Source: Euryhalocaulis sp050486445 (GTDB lineage Bacteria; Pseudomonadota; Alphaproteobacteria; Caulobacterales; Maricaulaceae). Taken from it: a stretch of DNA of 64,000 nucleotides. Under the pieces are notes generated by a model, which had not been told where the DNA came from, did not search any database, and worked only from the letters and a program-made list of their open reading frames with translations. The number at the start of each line of letters is the position of its first letter. Positions within the stretch are counted from its first letter, which is position 1. Location: NCBI GenBank assembly GCA_050486445.1, contig JBJHDH010000001.1, positions 117,196-181,195 on the forward strand. Reading direction: 5' to 3'. Below are positions 17,319 to 26,564 of the stretch, piece by piece. A program made the translations under genes and the position numbers.

Positions 17319-18248
17319 ATGCCGATGCAGCTTCATCCCAGCGATCAGTTCGACAACAGCGCCCTGCCCTGCAAGACCATCGAGGTGCGGCCGCTGGCCG
17401 CCGCCATGGGCGCGGAAATCTGTGGCGTCGACATCCCGCGCATGACGGATGAACAGGCCGAAGATGTCCGCCAGGCCCTGTTCCGGCACAAGATGATCTA
17501 TTTCCGCAACCAGCGCCTGACGCATGCGGAGCATGAGGCGTTCAGCCTGCGCTTCGGACCGTTCGCCGAGGACGCCTATACGTCCGGCGTGCCGGACCAC
17601 CGCAATGTGCATCCGCTGATCAAGGAAGCCGATGATCGCTCCGGCATGGTGTTCGGCGAAGGCTGGCATACCGACTCGCCCTTCCTGCCAGAGCCGCCCT
17701 CCATTACCGCGCTGCGCTCGGTGCAGATTCCGCCTTATGGCGGCGACACGATCTGGGCCAATGCAGCTCTGGCCTATCGGGCGCTCAGCGATACATACCG
17801 GACCATGATCGCGCCGTTTCGCGTGCATTTTTCGATGCGCGACGTGCTGCGCGCGGCGCAGGACGCGGTGGAGACGCGCGACACGCCGATCGGCCGGCTG
17901 GCCGCGACCCGCAATCTGGACAGGCTGCCGGATGACCTGATCCGGAAGATCGAAGGCAGTTTCCATCCGATGGTGCGCACCCATCCTGTGACGGGCGAAA
18001 AGTCACTCTATACGGATGGCGCCTACGCCATCGGCATTGAGGGAATGCGCGAGGAAGAGGCCCGCCCGATCCTCGACTATCTCGCCGGCCATATCGTGCA
18101 GCATGCCTTCACCTGCCGCCTGCGCTGGGAGCCGGATATGGTGACGGTCTGGGACAATCGCCTGTGCGTGCACCAGGCGTTCAACGATTATCACGGCTTC
18201 CGCCGCGAAATGTACCGCACCACCGTGGCCGGCGAGCGCCCGGCCTGA
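17319..18248 (+). CDS. TauD/TfdA-family Fe(II)/2-oxoglutarate dioxygenase
   Basis: A 309-residue non-haem iron oxygenase that would hydroxylate its substrate while converting 2-oxoglutarate to succinate. The iron-binding HxD is in GEGWHTDSPFLPEPP (about residue 115), the distal histidine in NRLCVHQAFNDYHG (about 288) and the 2-oxoglutarate-binding arginine in FRREMYRTTV just after. LAAAMGAEICGVDI near residue 25 is typical of TauD/TfdA. TfdA-like enzymes can remove aryl-ether side chains and others act on taurine or sulfate esters, so the substrate is open; its place between an O-demethylase and a methyltransferase suggests an aromatic ether or related compound. The start is ATG 17319 with GGGAAGGGGAGG upstream. 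Confidence 0.82.
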   Translation: MPMQLHPSDQFDNSALPCKTIEVRPLAAAMGAEICGVDIPRMTDEQAEDVRQALFRHKMIYFRNQRLTHAEHEAFSLRFGPFAEDAYTSGVPDHRNVHPLIKEADDRSGMVFGEGWHTDSPFLPEPPSITALRSVQIPPYGGDTIWANAALAYRALSDTYRTMIAPFRVHFSMRDVLRAAQDAVETRDTPIGRLAATRNLDRLPDDLIRKIEGSFHPMVRTHPVTGEKSLYTDGAYAIGIEGMREEEARPILDYLAGHIVQHAFTCRLRWEPDMVTVWDNRLCVHQAFNDYHGFRREMYRTTVAGERPA

Positions 18249-18385
18249 CACCCGGCATGTCATGCGGCCGTCACAGAATATGGAGAGCAGCGGCTCTTCC
18301 ATACGCCGCATGGAAATCACCATGCTGTTCTTTTATATAATGGCGCGGAACCGTCTATCGCAGCAGACCGAAAGCGAGCCTCATC

Positions 18386-19552
18386 GTGCAACGCAGTACT
18401 GACCGTATCCTCACCACCCATGTCGGCAGCATCCCGCGCCCCCAGGCCATGCTGGATCTCTCCAGCTCCAAATCCGGCCCGCCAAAGGACAAGGCGCAAT
18501 ATCTCGAAGTGCTGCGCCAGTCGGTGAAGGACGTGGTCCGCCGCCAGGCCGAGATCGGGCTGGATATCGTCAATGAGGGCGAATACGGAAAGGCGCACTG
18601 GGCCAACTACATCATCAAGCGCATGTCGGGATTCGAGCTGCGGCCCGACCAGCGCCGCGAGCCGGAATTTCTCGGCCGCGACCGGTTCCGCTTCCGCGAT
18701 TATTTCGAGCAGAGCATTCCACATCTGATGCTGGGCGGCGCGACAGAGGCCTGTGTCGGCCCCATCGCCTATGCCGACCGGGAGTCCATTCAGGTTGCGA
18801 TCTCCGCCTTGAACGATGCGCTGAAAGAGGTGGATGTCGTGGAAGGCTTCATGACGGCGGTGGCGCCCGCCTCAACCGCCTATGACGGCGTGAACGAATA
18901 TTACGATAATGAACATGACTTTGTGTTCGCCATCGCCGATGCGCTGGCCGAGGAATACAAGGCGATCCATGAGGCCGGCCTGGTCGTGCAGGTGGACGAT
19001 GCGGTTCTGGCCAATATGTTCGACGCACTGAACAGCCAGAGCCCGGAAAAATACCGCGACTGGGCGCAGCTCCGGATCGACGCGCTGAACCACGCGCTGC
19101 GCGACATCCCCGAAGACCGCGTCCGCTATCATGTCTGTTTCGGAAGCTGGCATGTGCCGCATGTCTGCGACGCCGAGCTGGCGGACCTGATCGACCTGGT
19201 GCTGCAGGTAAAGACCGGCGCCTATCTGATCGAGGCGGCCAATCCGCGGCACGAGCATGAATGGCGGGTGTGGGAGACGCGCAAGCTGCCCGAAGGGCGC
19301 ATCCTGGTCCCCGGGGTCATCACCCACCATCTGGTGACGGTGGAACATCCGCGTCTGGTCGCCGACCGCATCGTCCGTTACGCGAAACTGGTCGGGCGCG
19401 AGAACGTCATCGCCGGCACCGATTGCGGATTCGCCCAGCTCGACACCTACCAGAAAGCGCATCCCGAGATTATGTGGGCGAAATTCGAGGCTCTGGCCGA
19501 GGGCGCGCGCATCGCCAGCGCCGAGCTGTGGGGCCGCGCGGCGGCGGCCTGA
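18386..19552 (+). CDS. MetE-C-like (cobalamin-independent methionine synthase II family) methyltransferase, copy 1
   Basis: A 388-residue protein made only of the C-terminal (beta/alpha)8 barrel of MetE. It begins from a GTG with TDRILTTHVGSIPRP, the family start motif. QAEIGLDIVNEGE lies near residue 55, HVCFGSWHVPHVCD near 250 supplies His/Cys zinc ligands, EAANPRHEHEW near 280 follows, and VIAGTDCGF near 345 supplies the last cysteine. The family includes methionine synthases and methyl- or alkyl-transferases that activate thiols with zinc. Next to LigM it may use 5-methyl-THF as methyl donor, or itself demethylate the substrate; neither is proven. A paralogue sits at 31766. There is no full-length MetE N-terminal domain, so ordinary methionine synthesis is not assured. 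Confidence 0.78.
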   Translation: MQRSTDRILTTHVGSIPRPQAMLDLSSSKSGPPKDKAQYLEVLRQSVKDVVRRQAEIGLDIVNEGEYGKAHWANYIIKRMSGFELRPDQRREPEFLGRDRFRFRDYFEQSIPHLMLGGATEACVGPIAYADRESIQVAISALNDALKEVDVVEGFMTAVAPASTAYDGVNEYYDNEHDFVFAIADALAEEYKAIHEAGLVVQVDDAVLANMFDALNSQSPEKYRDWAQLRIDALNHALRDIPEDRVRYHVCFGSWHVPHVCDAELADLIDLVLQVKTGAYLIEAANPRHEHEWRVWETRKLPEGRILVPGVITHHLVTVEHPRLVADRIVRYAKLVGRENVIAGTDCGFAQLDTYQKAHPEIMWAKFEALAEGARIASAELWGRAAAA

Positions 19553-19764
19553 GGCGGCGGCGGCGGATTCGGGCGGATGGTTTTTGGTCCGTCCGGCGCT
19601 ATGCTGGGCTTTATGGCCGGTCCGCCGGGGCCTGGACCCGGGTCTGGATCGGAGCGATCCGCCAGGCCTGAATAGCCACAGTGGCGGCAATGGCCGGGCG
19701 CAGGGTGGCAAAAAAGATTGCGCGGGACCACATGCCCCGCCGAAACAGGAACAGGGAGGTTCGG

Positions 19765-20427
19765 ATGGACACGCAAACTGGACATGGCGCCGCTCCCCAC
19801 GCCGAGGGCGCGGGCGATGGAGCGGATCTGGCGGCCTATCGCGCAAATGCGAAAAAACGCCAGTCCGGCAATCTGGTGAAGCGGCTCCACCACCACGCCT
19901 ATCTGGCGCGGGACATGGAGGAGACGCGGCATTTCTACGAAGACATTCTGGGCTTTCCGCTGGTCGGAACCTGGATCGAGCGCTTCAACCCGGTGACCAA
20001 CAAGCCGGACAATTACATGCATACCTTCTTCGAGCTGGGCGACGGGTCGTGTCTCGCCTTCTTCCAGTTCAAGAACAAGGAATACAACGACGCCATCGCG
20101 CTCGGGCAGTTCCAGAACAACAATCCTTTCTCGCACCACATCGCGCTGGAATGCGACGGGATGGAGGCGCTGGAGAAGATCAAGGACAAGCTGAAAAAGA
20201 ACGGCGTCGACTATGTCGATACCGATCACGGCTTCTGTTACTCGATCTATTTCTTCGATCCGAACGGCATGCAGGTGGAAATCGCCACCAATGTCGCCAA
20301 GACGGATGAAATGTTCGCCCAGGCCGGGCCGGATGCGCTGGAGACCATGCGTACCTGGCTGGCCACCGAGGACATGGCGACCAACAATACCCAACGCGCC
20401 AAGGAAGGCTGGGTGCAGGGCCGCTAG
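19765..20427 (+). CDS. VOC-superfamily protein (glyoxalase/extradiol dioxygenase fold)
   Basis: A 220-residue vicinal-oxygen-chelate protein. The candidate metal ligands appear in the usual order: His in VKRLHHHAYLARD (about residue 41), His in NPFSHHIALECD (about 119), and Glu in DPNGMQVEIATN (about 170). RHFYEDILGFPLVGT and FELGDGSCLAFFQF are typical VOC core strands. It could be a small extradiol dioxygenase or a lyase; the substrate is not determinable. It follows the MetE-like gene and precedes a repeat and terminator, so it probably ends the aromatic transcription unit. I start it at ATG 19765 with GGGAGG 6 bases upstream; the frame is open earlier but the upstream part is basic and unlikely. 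The stop codon is the first base triplet of repeat family A. Confidence 0.8.
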   Translation: MDTQTGHGAAPHAEGAGDGADLAAYRANAKKRQSGNLVKRLHHHAYLARDMEETRHFYEDILGFPLVGTWIERFNPVTNKPDNYMHTFFELGDGSCLAFFQFKNKEYNDAIALGQFQNNNPFSHHIALECDGMEALEKIKDKLKKNGVDYVDTDHGFCYSIYFFDPNGMQVEIATNVAKTDEMFAQAGPDALETMRTWLATEDMATNNTQRAKEGWVQGR

Positions 20428-20528
20428 AGCATTTCCGCTCTTCTTCAAATCGCGGAAATGCTCCAACTCTTTGTTTGCCGCGTTTCCGGACGGCGAACCG
20501 GTTTCCGCTTCGCCTGGAAACGCTCTAA
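20426..20528. repeat. Palindromic intergenic repeat, family A copy 1
   Basis: A 103-base element of two hairpins. The first pairs GAGCATTTCCGC (20427-20438) with GCGGAAATGCTC (20452-20463). The second pairs GCGTTTCC with GGAAACGC (20516-20523), with inner arms GGCGAA/TTCGCC around ACCGGT. A nearly identical copy is at 54484-54583. Confidence 0.9.
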
Positions 20529-20560
20529 GGCCCCGCCCGCCGCGGATGTTCACAGGTCAG

Positions 20561-20595
20561 GGGCGCGGTCCGAAAGGGCCGCGCCCTTTCTCTTT
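20561..20595 (+). terminator. Rho-independent terminator after the VOC gene
   Basis: An 11-bp stem with one G-T pair (20561-20571 with 20576-20586, loop GAAA) is followed by TTTCTCTTT on the plus strand. It lies behind repeat A and just outside the convergent lppC gene. Confidence 0.8.
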
Positions 20596-20616
20596 AATCC
20601 AGGAACGGACGGTTGC

Positions 20617-21888
20617 TCAGGACACCAGGTCGAAGCGCGAGGGCGCCGGCTCCACCAGCACGGCGCCCGTGGGCGTGAGCTGATAGATGGCCAGGCCCCG
20701 TTCGGCCACGCCGCCCGGCGGCAGACGGAACAGGCCGTCCGCGCCCAGATAGCCGTTCGGGTTCTCGATCACGTCCCAGTCGCCAGCGTCGCCCCGTAAT
20801 TGCGCGGCCAGCGCCACCGCGTCATAGGCAAGGCTTGCGAGCTGGCTGGGAGATTCGCCGAAGGCTGCGCGATAGGCGCTCGTGAAGGCGGCGTTCTCGC
20901 CGGTGTCGCGGCTCGCCACATAGGCGCCGGAAATCACGCTGATGGTCGATGCCGCGGGGTCGGTGCGCCAGGATTCAGAGCCAATCATGAAAATATCGGC
21001 GGCGGTCAGGCGGTTGCCGCGCAGCACAGGCGCCAGTTCGCGCATCGCGCCGGTTCCATCGCTGATATAGACCGCATCCACAAGGCCCGCGTCGCGCGCG
21101 GCGGCGATCTGTTCGATCAGCAGCGTCGCCTGATTGTAGTTATCGGGCGTGTAGAACAGCGTGTCATGCACCGGCGGGCCTTCGCCGCGCGCAGCCGCCT
21201 CGCGCAGCACCTCGCCAACGCGCCGGCCCAGCGCCGTGTCGGCGGCCAGCAGGGCGATGCCGCGCGCGCCGCTGAAGCGGGCATATGCGGCGGCGCGGCG
21301 CACCTCGGACTCCGGCGCGAAACTCAGCAGATAGACGCCCTCGCCGGCCACTGCCCGGTCGGTGGAAAAGGCGATCACCGGCGTGCCGCGCGCCCGCGCC
21401 GCCGCGCCCGCGCCTTCCACCGCCTGGGCGAAAAGCGGGCCCAGCACCACATGCGCGCCCTCGGCCAGCGCCGCGCGCGTCGCGGCCTCGGCGCCGGTGC
21501 GCGTGCCGCCATCGTCCTTGGGGATCAGCAGAAGTTGCTCGCCGCCGCGCTCGAACAGCGCCAGTTCGGCGGCGTTCAGCATGGATTGCGCTTCGCGCCG
21601 CGCCGCCTCGTTATTGCTGGAAAATGGCAGCAGCAAAGCCGCGCGCACGACCTGCCGGCCGCGCATATGCGGCGGCGTCACCCCTGCGGTGTCGACCTGC
21701 GGCGCGCGGTCCGGACGGAACGGGATAATGGGGCCGGTTTCCTGTGGCGGCGGCGGCGGCGGGATGTTCTCCACCCGCGGGCCCGGCGCGGTGGCGCAGG
21801 CAGCCAGCAGACCGGTCATCGCGGCGGCCAGAATCGCATTGCGGGCGTTTCCGATACGGCCGAACAGTGAGATGCTGCGCGGGATCAT
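20617..21888 (-). CDS. Penicillin-binding protein activator, LppC/LpoA family lipoprotein
   Basis: A 423-residue outer-membrane lipoprotein. The signal peptide ends in a lipobox (MTGLLAACATAPGP, Cys about residue 30), followed by a proline-rich linker (ENIPPPPPPQETGP). The remainder is a periplasmic-binding-protein-like LppC domain: VRAALLLPFSSNN, HVVLGPLFAQAVEGA, TPVIAFSTDRAVAGEGVYLLSF and LASLAYDAVALAAQL. In gammaproteobacteria LpoA activates PBP1A; the alphaproteobacterial form lacks the N-terminal TPR part, as here. A PBP1A gene lies at the far end of this window. The start ATG 21888 overlaps the rsmI ATG head-to-head, the conserved lppC-rsmI-yraN arrangement. Confidence 0.85.
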   Translation of the reverse strand: MIPRSISLFGRIGNARNAILAAAMTGLLAACATAPGPRVENIPPPPPPQETGPIIPFRPDRAPQVDTAGVTPPHMRGRQVVRAALLLPFSSNNEAARREAQSMLNAAELALFERGGEQLLLIPKDDGGTRTGAEAATRAALAEGAHVVLGPLFAQAVEGAGAAARARGTPVIAFSTDRAVAGEGVYLLSFAPESEVRRAAAYARFSGARGIALLAADTALGRRVGEVLREAAARGEGPPVHDTLFYTPDNYNQATLLIEQIAAARDAGLVDAVYISDGTGAMRELAPVLRGNRLTAADIFMIGSESWRTDPAASTISVISGAYVASRDTGENAAFTSAYRAAFGESPSQLASLAYDAVALAAQLRGDAGDWDVIENPNGYLGADGLFRLPPGGVAERGLAIYQLTPTGAVLVEPAPSRFDLVS

Positions 21889-22798
21889 GAGTCCGACTTT
21901 TTCATCCAAATACGGCGAAACTGGCTCCTGGCCCGCGCCGGCGCAGCAAATCGCGCCCGGCCTGTATATCATCGCCACGCCGATCGGCAATCTGCGCGAT
22001 GTCACGCTGCGGGCGCTGGATATTCTCAGCGTCGCCGATCTGGTGCTGGCCGAGGATACGCGGATCACGCGCCGCCTGCTGGACGCCTATGGAATCCGGA
22101 CGAAGCTGTCGCCGTATCACGAGCATAACGCAGCGGCGGCGCGGCCGGGCGTGCTGACGCGCCTGCGTGAAGGTGCGCGCGTGGCGCTGGTTTCGGACGC
22201 CGGTACGCCACTGATCTCCGACCCCGGATACCGGCTGGCGAAAGAGGCGGCGGAACAGGGAATATTGGTGTTCGCCGCGCCCGGTCCTTCAGCGGCCCTG
22301 GCGGGGCTCGCCGTTTCCGGCCTGCCCAGCGACCGTTTCCTGTTCGCCGGATTTCCGCCCGCCAAACCCGGCCCGCGCCGCCGCGCCTTCGCGGAACTGG
22401 CGTCCGCGCCGGCCACTCTGGTGTTTTTCGAGGCGCCGCCACGCCTGTCCGCCTCGCTGGCCGACATGCTGGCGGCGTTCGGCGACCGGCCTGCCTGCGT
22501 CGCACGCGAACTGACCAAGGCGTTTGAGGAGACGCGCCGCGCGCCGCTTTCCGAACTGGCGGCGCATTATGCGGAGGCAGGTCCGCCAAGGGGCGAGCTT
22601 GTGGTGCTGGTCGGCCCGCCCGCGGCGGATGCGGACGGCTGGGACGATTCCGCGCTCGACGCCGCGCTGGGCGAGGCGCTGGCGCGCGGTCCGGTCAAGG
22701 CGGCGGCGGCGGAGGTGGCCGAGCGCAGCGGCCGGTCCCGGCGCGAGCTTTACGCCCGGGCGCTGAGGCTTGCCGGCGGCGGGAAGGCAGAACCGTGA
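21887..22798 (+). CDS. rsmI: 16S rRNA (cytidine1402-2'-O)-methyltransferase
   Basis: A 303-residue tetrapyrrole-methylase-fold enzyme that 2'-O-methylates C1402 in the 30S decoding centre. Signature segments are GLYIIATPIGNLRDVTLRAL (about residue 25), VLAEDTRITRRLLDAYGI, SPYHEHN, VALVSDAGTPLISDPGYRL (about 105) and FAAPGPSAALAGLAVSGLP (about 130), with DRFLFAGFPP and VARELTKAFEE later; this order is diagnostic. The C-terminal domain SGRSRRELYARAL is present. The ATG at 21887 overlaps the lppC start by two bases on the opposite strand. The stop overlaps the GTG of yraN (GTGA, 22795-22798). Confidence 0.95.
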   Translation: MSPTFSSKYGETGSWPAPAQQIAPGLYIIATPIGNLRDVTLRALDILSVADLVLAEDTRITRRLLDAYGIRTKLSPYHEHNAAAARPGVLTRLREGARVALVSDAGTPLISDPGYRLAKEAAEQGILVFAAPGPSAALAGLAVSGLPSDRFLFAGFPPAKPGPRRRAFAELASAPATLVFFEAPPRLSASLADMLAAFGDRPACVARELTKAFEETRRAPLSELAAHYAEAGPPRGELVVLVGPPAADADGWDDSALDAALGEALARGPVKAAAAEVAERSGRSRRELYARALRLAGGGKAEP

Positions 22799-23208
22799 CC
22801 GGCAAACGGCGCGCATGGACCGGGCGGGCGCGCCGCCGCGCCGCCGAAACCCGCGGCCGCCGGGCCGAGGCCGCCGCGGCCTGGCTGCTGCGGCTGAAAG
22901 GCTATGCGATCCTGGCGCGGCGCTGGCGCTGCCCGATGGGCGAGGTGGACCTGATTGCGCGCCGGGGGCGGGTGCTGGTCTTTGTCGAGGTGAAGGCGCT
23001 GGCGAGCAAGACGGCGCGTATGGCTCCCGTTTCGCCGCGCCAGCAGGAGCGCATCATGCGCGCCGCCAGCGCGTTTCGCGCATCGCGGCCGGCGCTGGCG
23101 GAACTGGCTCTCCGCTACGATCTGGTGCTCGCCGGCGCCGGAGTCTGGCCGCGCCATCTGCCCGACGCCTGGCGGCCCGAATCTACCTCGCTCGCCGCCC
23201 TGCTCTGA
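22795..23208 (+). CDS. yraN: YraN-family (UPF0102) nuclease-like protein
   Basis: A 137-residue UPF0102 protein with a Holliday-junction-resolvase-like PD-(D/E)XK fold. The core is GRRAEAAAAWLLRLKGYAILARRW (Glu near residue 25), GEVDLIARRGRVLVFVEVKA (Asp near 52, Glu-x-Lys near 67) and SPRQQERIMRAA. The function is not established, although the fold predicts nucleic-acid cleavage. It starts at a GTG overlapping the rsmI stop; the pair is conserved in proteobacteria. The N-terminus is unusually arginine-rich. Confidence 0.9.
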   Translation: MTGKRRAWTGRARRRAAETRGRRAEAAAAWLLRLKGYAILARRWRCPMGEVDLIARRGRVLVFVEVKALASKTARMAPVSPRQQERIMRAASAFRASRPALAELALRYDLVLAGAGVWPRHLPDAWRPESTSLAALL

Positions 23209-23329
23209 CGTTGCACGCCCCGGCGGCTTGGAACCGCGGCGCCAGATCGGCTAAAGCCTTTCCCGGAAGACGGCGCGGGACGCCGCAGGGCCGAAAGAGC
23301 GGCGCATGGCGCCGCGGGGGAGGACGCCG

Positions 23330-25465
23330 ATGAACCGTTCGGGAATCGCAGGCGCGGCGCTGGCCGCCATTCTGATGCTCGCCGCCGGATGCGGCGCGCC
23401 ACAGACGGAACAGGCAGAACAGACCGCCGCGCCGGTTGCGCAAGGCCCCGCCGCCGTGGATGGCGCGCGCATCCGCAACGCGGATGCGGCGCCCGGCGAC
23501 TGGCTCACGATCGGCCGCACATATGACGAGAGCTATTATTCGCCGCTGGATCTGATCGGCGAGCACAATGTCGCCGAGCTGGGCCTGGCCTGGTTCCACG
23601 ATCTGGAGACGTTCCGGGGGGTGGAGGCGACGCCGCTGGCCATTGACGGCGTGCTCTATGTCATCTCCGCCTGGAACATCACCTACGCCTTTGACGGCGC
23701 CACGGGGGAGCTGCTCTGGACCTTCGATCCGGAAGTGGAGCGGCAATGGGCGCGCTATGCCTGTTGCGAGCCGGTCAGCCGGGGTCTGGCGGCGTGGGAA
23801 GGCAAGATCATCATCGCCACGCTGGACGGGCGGCTGATCGCGCTGGACGCCGGAAACGGCCAGCCGCTCTGGACCACGCAGACCTTCGATCCGGACTGGC
23901 CCTATTCCATCACCGGCGCGCCGCGCGTGTTCGACGGCAAGGTGCTAATCGGCAGCGGCGGCGCCGATTTCGGCGTGCGCGGCTATGTCGCCGCGTTCGA
24001 CGCCGATACGGGCGAGGAGCTGTGGCGCTTCTGGACCGTGCCGGGCGATCCGTCGCTGGGCTTCGAGAACGACGCCATGGAGATGGCCGCCGAAACCTGG
24101 GCCGGGGAATGGTGGGTGCTGGGCGGCGGCGGCACGGTATGGGACGGCATCGTCTACGACCCGGACCTGAATCTGGTCTATGCCGGCACGGGCAACGGCT
24201 CGCCGCTGTCCTGGCATTACCGTTCGGAATCGACGGGCGACAATCTGTTCCTGGCTTCCATCGTCGCGCTGGACGCCGACACCGGCGAATATCGCTGGCA
24301 CTACCAGACCGCGCCCAGCGACAATTGGGATTATACCGCGACCCAGCCGATGATCCTGGCCGATCTGGAGATCGGCGGGCAGGAGCGCCGCGTGCTGATG
24401 CAGGCGCCCAAGAACGGCTTTTTCTATGTGCTGGACGCCGCCACGGGCGAGCTGCTCTCGGCCGAGGCCTATGTTCCGAACAATTGGGCCGACGGCGTCG
24501 ATCTGGAAACCGGACGGCCCAACATCAATCCCGATGCGCTGTATTTCGGCGAAGACCCGGTGTTGCTGACGCCCGGCCCCGGCGGCGGCCATAACTGGAT
24601 GCCGATGTCCTACAACCCGGATACGGGCCTGGTGTATTTCGCCGCGCAGGAGCAATGGTTCATCTTCTCGCTGGCGCCGGACTTCACCCCGCGCCGCCTG
24701 CGCCCCAATGCCGGACTCGGCTTTGGCGGCGGCGATCCGCATACACGCCAGGAAATGAACGAGTTTGCCGCCTCGCGCGAATCCGGCTGGCTGACGGCCT
24801 GGGATCCGATCGAACAGCGCGAGGTCTGGCGCGTGCCGCAATCGCGAATCGGCATGACCGGGGTGATGTCCACCGCCGGCAATCTGGTTTTCCGCGGCAC
24901 GGTGGACCAGACGGTGGCCGCCTGGCGCGCCACCGATGGCGCGCTGCTGTGGGAATCGCCGAACGTGCAGACCACGCCGATGGCCGCGCCCATGACCTAT
25001 CTGGCGAATGGCGAGCAATATGTCGCCGTCGCCGCCGGCTGGGGCGGCGGTCAGGCGGCGGTGGAAAGCCGCATGACCGAGCGCAACGCCCAGCGAGCGC
25101 AGGCGCGCCTGCTGGTCTACAGGCTGGGCGGAACGGCGGAATTGCCGCCGATGGAACAGGCGACGCTGCCGCGCACGCCGCCCCCGGCGCTGACCGCGTC
25201 GGAAGAGACAGTCGAGCGCGGACGTTTGCTCTATGCCGATCATTGCCGGATCTGCCACGGCGTCGAGGCGCGCGGCAGCGAGCGCGACCTGCGCTTCCTG
25301 TCGCCGGGCGGGCATGCCGCCTTCATTCCCATCGTCATTGATGGCGGGCGCGAGGATCTGGGCATGCCGGGATTTGCCGGCGAGCTGAGCGAAGAGGATG
25401 CGGCGGCGATCCAGGCCTATGTGATCGCGCGCGCCAATGAGGACTGGCTGGATGATCCAGAATAA
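23330..25465 (+). CDS. PQQ-dependent alcohol dehydrogenase with fused haem c (quinohaemoprotein type)
   Basis: A 711-residue lipoprotein: the signal ends LMLAAGCGAP, so Cys about 22 is probably acylated. An eight-bladed PQQ propeller (about 55-600) is followed by a cytochrome c domain with C639-RI-C642-H643 (CRICHG) and a Met in the DLGMPGF segment as likely sixth ligand. The vicinal cysteines of the active site are Cys145-Cys146, followed by Glu147. The metal-site asparagine lies in GTGNGSP and the catalytic Asp334 in NWDYT. The residue two after that Asp is Thr336, not Asp, the pattern of calcium-type enzymes. Electrons from a primary alcohol or related substrate would pass through the haem to the respiratory chain. 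ATG 23330 follows GGGGGAGG. Confidence 0.9.
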   Translation: MNRSGIAGAALAAILMLAAGCGAPQTEQAEQTAAPVAQGPAAVDGARIRNADAAPGDWLTIGRTYDESYYSPLDLIGEHNVAELGLAWFHDLETFRGVEATPLAIDGVLYVISAWNITYAFDGATGELLWTFDPEVERQWARYACCEPVSRGLAAWEGKIIIATLDGRLIALDAGNGQPLWTTQTFDPDWPYSITGAPRVFDGKVLIGSGGADFGVRGYVAAFDADTGEELWRFWTVPGDPSLGFENDAMEMAAETWAGEWWVLGGGGTVWDGIVYDPDLNLVYAGTGNGSPLSWHYRSESTGDNLFLASIVALDADTGEYRWHYQTAPSDNWDYTATQPMILADLEIGGQERRVLMQAPKNGFFYVLDAATGELLSAEAYVPNNWADGVDLETGRPNINPDALYFGEDPVLLTPGPGGGHNWMPMSYNPDTGLVYFAAQEQWFIFSLAPDFTPRRLRPNAGLGFGGGDPHTRQEMNEFAASRESGWLTAWDPIEQREVWRVPQSRIGMTGVMSTAGNLVFRGTVDQTVAAWRATDGALLWESPNVQTTPMAAPMTYLANGEQYVAVAAGWGGGQAAVESRMTERNAQRAQARLLVYRLGGTAELPPMEQATLPRTPPPALTASEETVERGRLLYADHCRICHGVEARGSERDLRFLSPGGHAAFIPIVIDGGREDLGMPGFAGELSEEDAAAIQAYVIARANEDWLDDPE

Positions 25466-25556
25466 GGACGAGTCGCGCGACAGGCGAATTTTTATCGCGC
25501 CTTAAGCATGAGCGCTTGCTGGTGTATGCTCCCCGGCGGGCACGGGGGAATACGCC

Positions 25557-26537
25557 ATGAAATCGCTTATCAAGCTTCTGCTTCTGGTCGCCGTTCTGGC
25601 GGTCGCATTCGTTGTGGCCGACCGCTATGTGGCCGACGGGGAATGGAGCGAACGCATCGGGGTCGCGGAATGGATCGAGCGAGTCTGGCCGCGCGAACCC
25701 GCGCCGGAGCCTGCCCCGGAACCGGCGCCCGATCCGGATGCGCCGCTGGTCGAGCCGGTGGTGATCGGCGGTTTCATGCTGCCCGAAAGCGCGGTGCACG
25801 ACACGGTCACCGACCTCTATTACGTTTCCAATGTCGGCGGGTTCGGCCCGGCCAATGACGCTTTCATCACCGCCCTGACGCCGGATGGAAGGGTGCTGGA
25901 GCGCGAGTTCCTCATCGGCACGGATGAGGCGCCACTGGCCAACGCGCTTGGCATCGCGATTCATAACCGCAGGCTCTATGTCGCCGACTCGCCTTTTGTG
26001 CGCGTGTTCGATCTGGAGACGCGCGAGCAGGTGGCGGCCTATGAGGCGCCAGGCGCCGTCACGCTCAACGATCTCGATGTCGATATCGACGGCACGGTCT
26101 ATGTCAGCGACATGGGGACCGAAGCGCCGGAGACCTGGGCGGTCTATATGATTTCGCCCGAGGGCGAGGTCAGCGAATATGCGCGCGGCGAAGACCTGCA
26201 ACGGCCCAACGGTCTGGAAGTGGATGCTCAGGGCCGCGTTGTGCTGGCCACCATCGCCTCGCCGCTGCTGGTGATCCTGTCGGCCGAATCCGGCGAGGTA
26301 GAGCAGACCATCACATTGCCGGACGGCGGCTATGACGGCGTGGTGATACTGGAAGACGGCTATCTGGTCTCCAATCCGTTCGGTCCGTCCATCTACCGCA
26401 TCGCCATGGACGGCGTGGCGACGCCGATCAGCCTGGAGATTCCGCTGCCCGCCGCCATCGGTTTCGATTATGGCCGCAACCGGCTGATCGTTCCGCAATT
26501 GCAGGACAATACGGTGACGCTGCTCGATCTGGATTGA
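25557..26537 (+). CDS. Membrane-anchored SMP-30/gluconolactonase-like beta-propeller
   Basis: A 326-residue protein with an N-terminal membrane anchor (residues about 5-22, LIKLLLLVAVLAVAFVVA), an acidic proline-repeat spacer (EPAPEPAPEPAPDPDAP, about 44-62) and a propeller domain. Propeller signs are repeated blade ends such as DLYYVSNVGG, LYVADSPFVRVFDLE, VTLNDLDVDIDGTVYVSD and LQRPNGLEVDAQGRVVLAT; the NDL...VYVSD and RPNGL forms match SMP-30/NHL lactonase-like proteins. It may hydrolyse a lactone in the periplasm, which would fit beside a PQQ dehydrogenase, but catalytic residues cannot be assigned with certainty. It is co-directional with that enzyme gene, 91 bases away. Confidence 0.65.
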   Translation: MKSLIKLLLLVAVLAVAFVVADRYVADGEWSERIGVAEWIERVWPREPAPEPAPEPAPDPDAPLVEPVVIGGFMLPESAVHDTVTDLYYVSNVGGFGPANDAFITALTPDGRVLEREFLIGTDEAPLANALGIAIHNRRLYVADSPFVRVFDLETREQVAAYEAPGAVTLNDLDVDIDGTVYVSDMGTEAPETWAVYMISPEGEVSEYARGEDLQRPNGLEVDAQGRVVLATIASPLLVILSAESGEVEQTITLPDGGYDGVVILEDGYLVSNPFGPSIYRIAMDGVATPISLEIPLPAAIGFDYGRNRLIVPQLQDNTVTLLDLD

Positions 26538-26564
26538 TCTGAACTCTGGAGTGATCCGGGGCGT

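Noticed and set aside
22795..23208. YraN as part of a defence system
   Set aside because: It sits in the conserved housekeeping order lppC-rsmI-yraN, so a defence role is not supported despite its nuclease-like fold.
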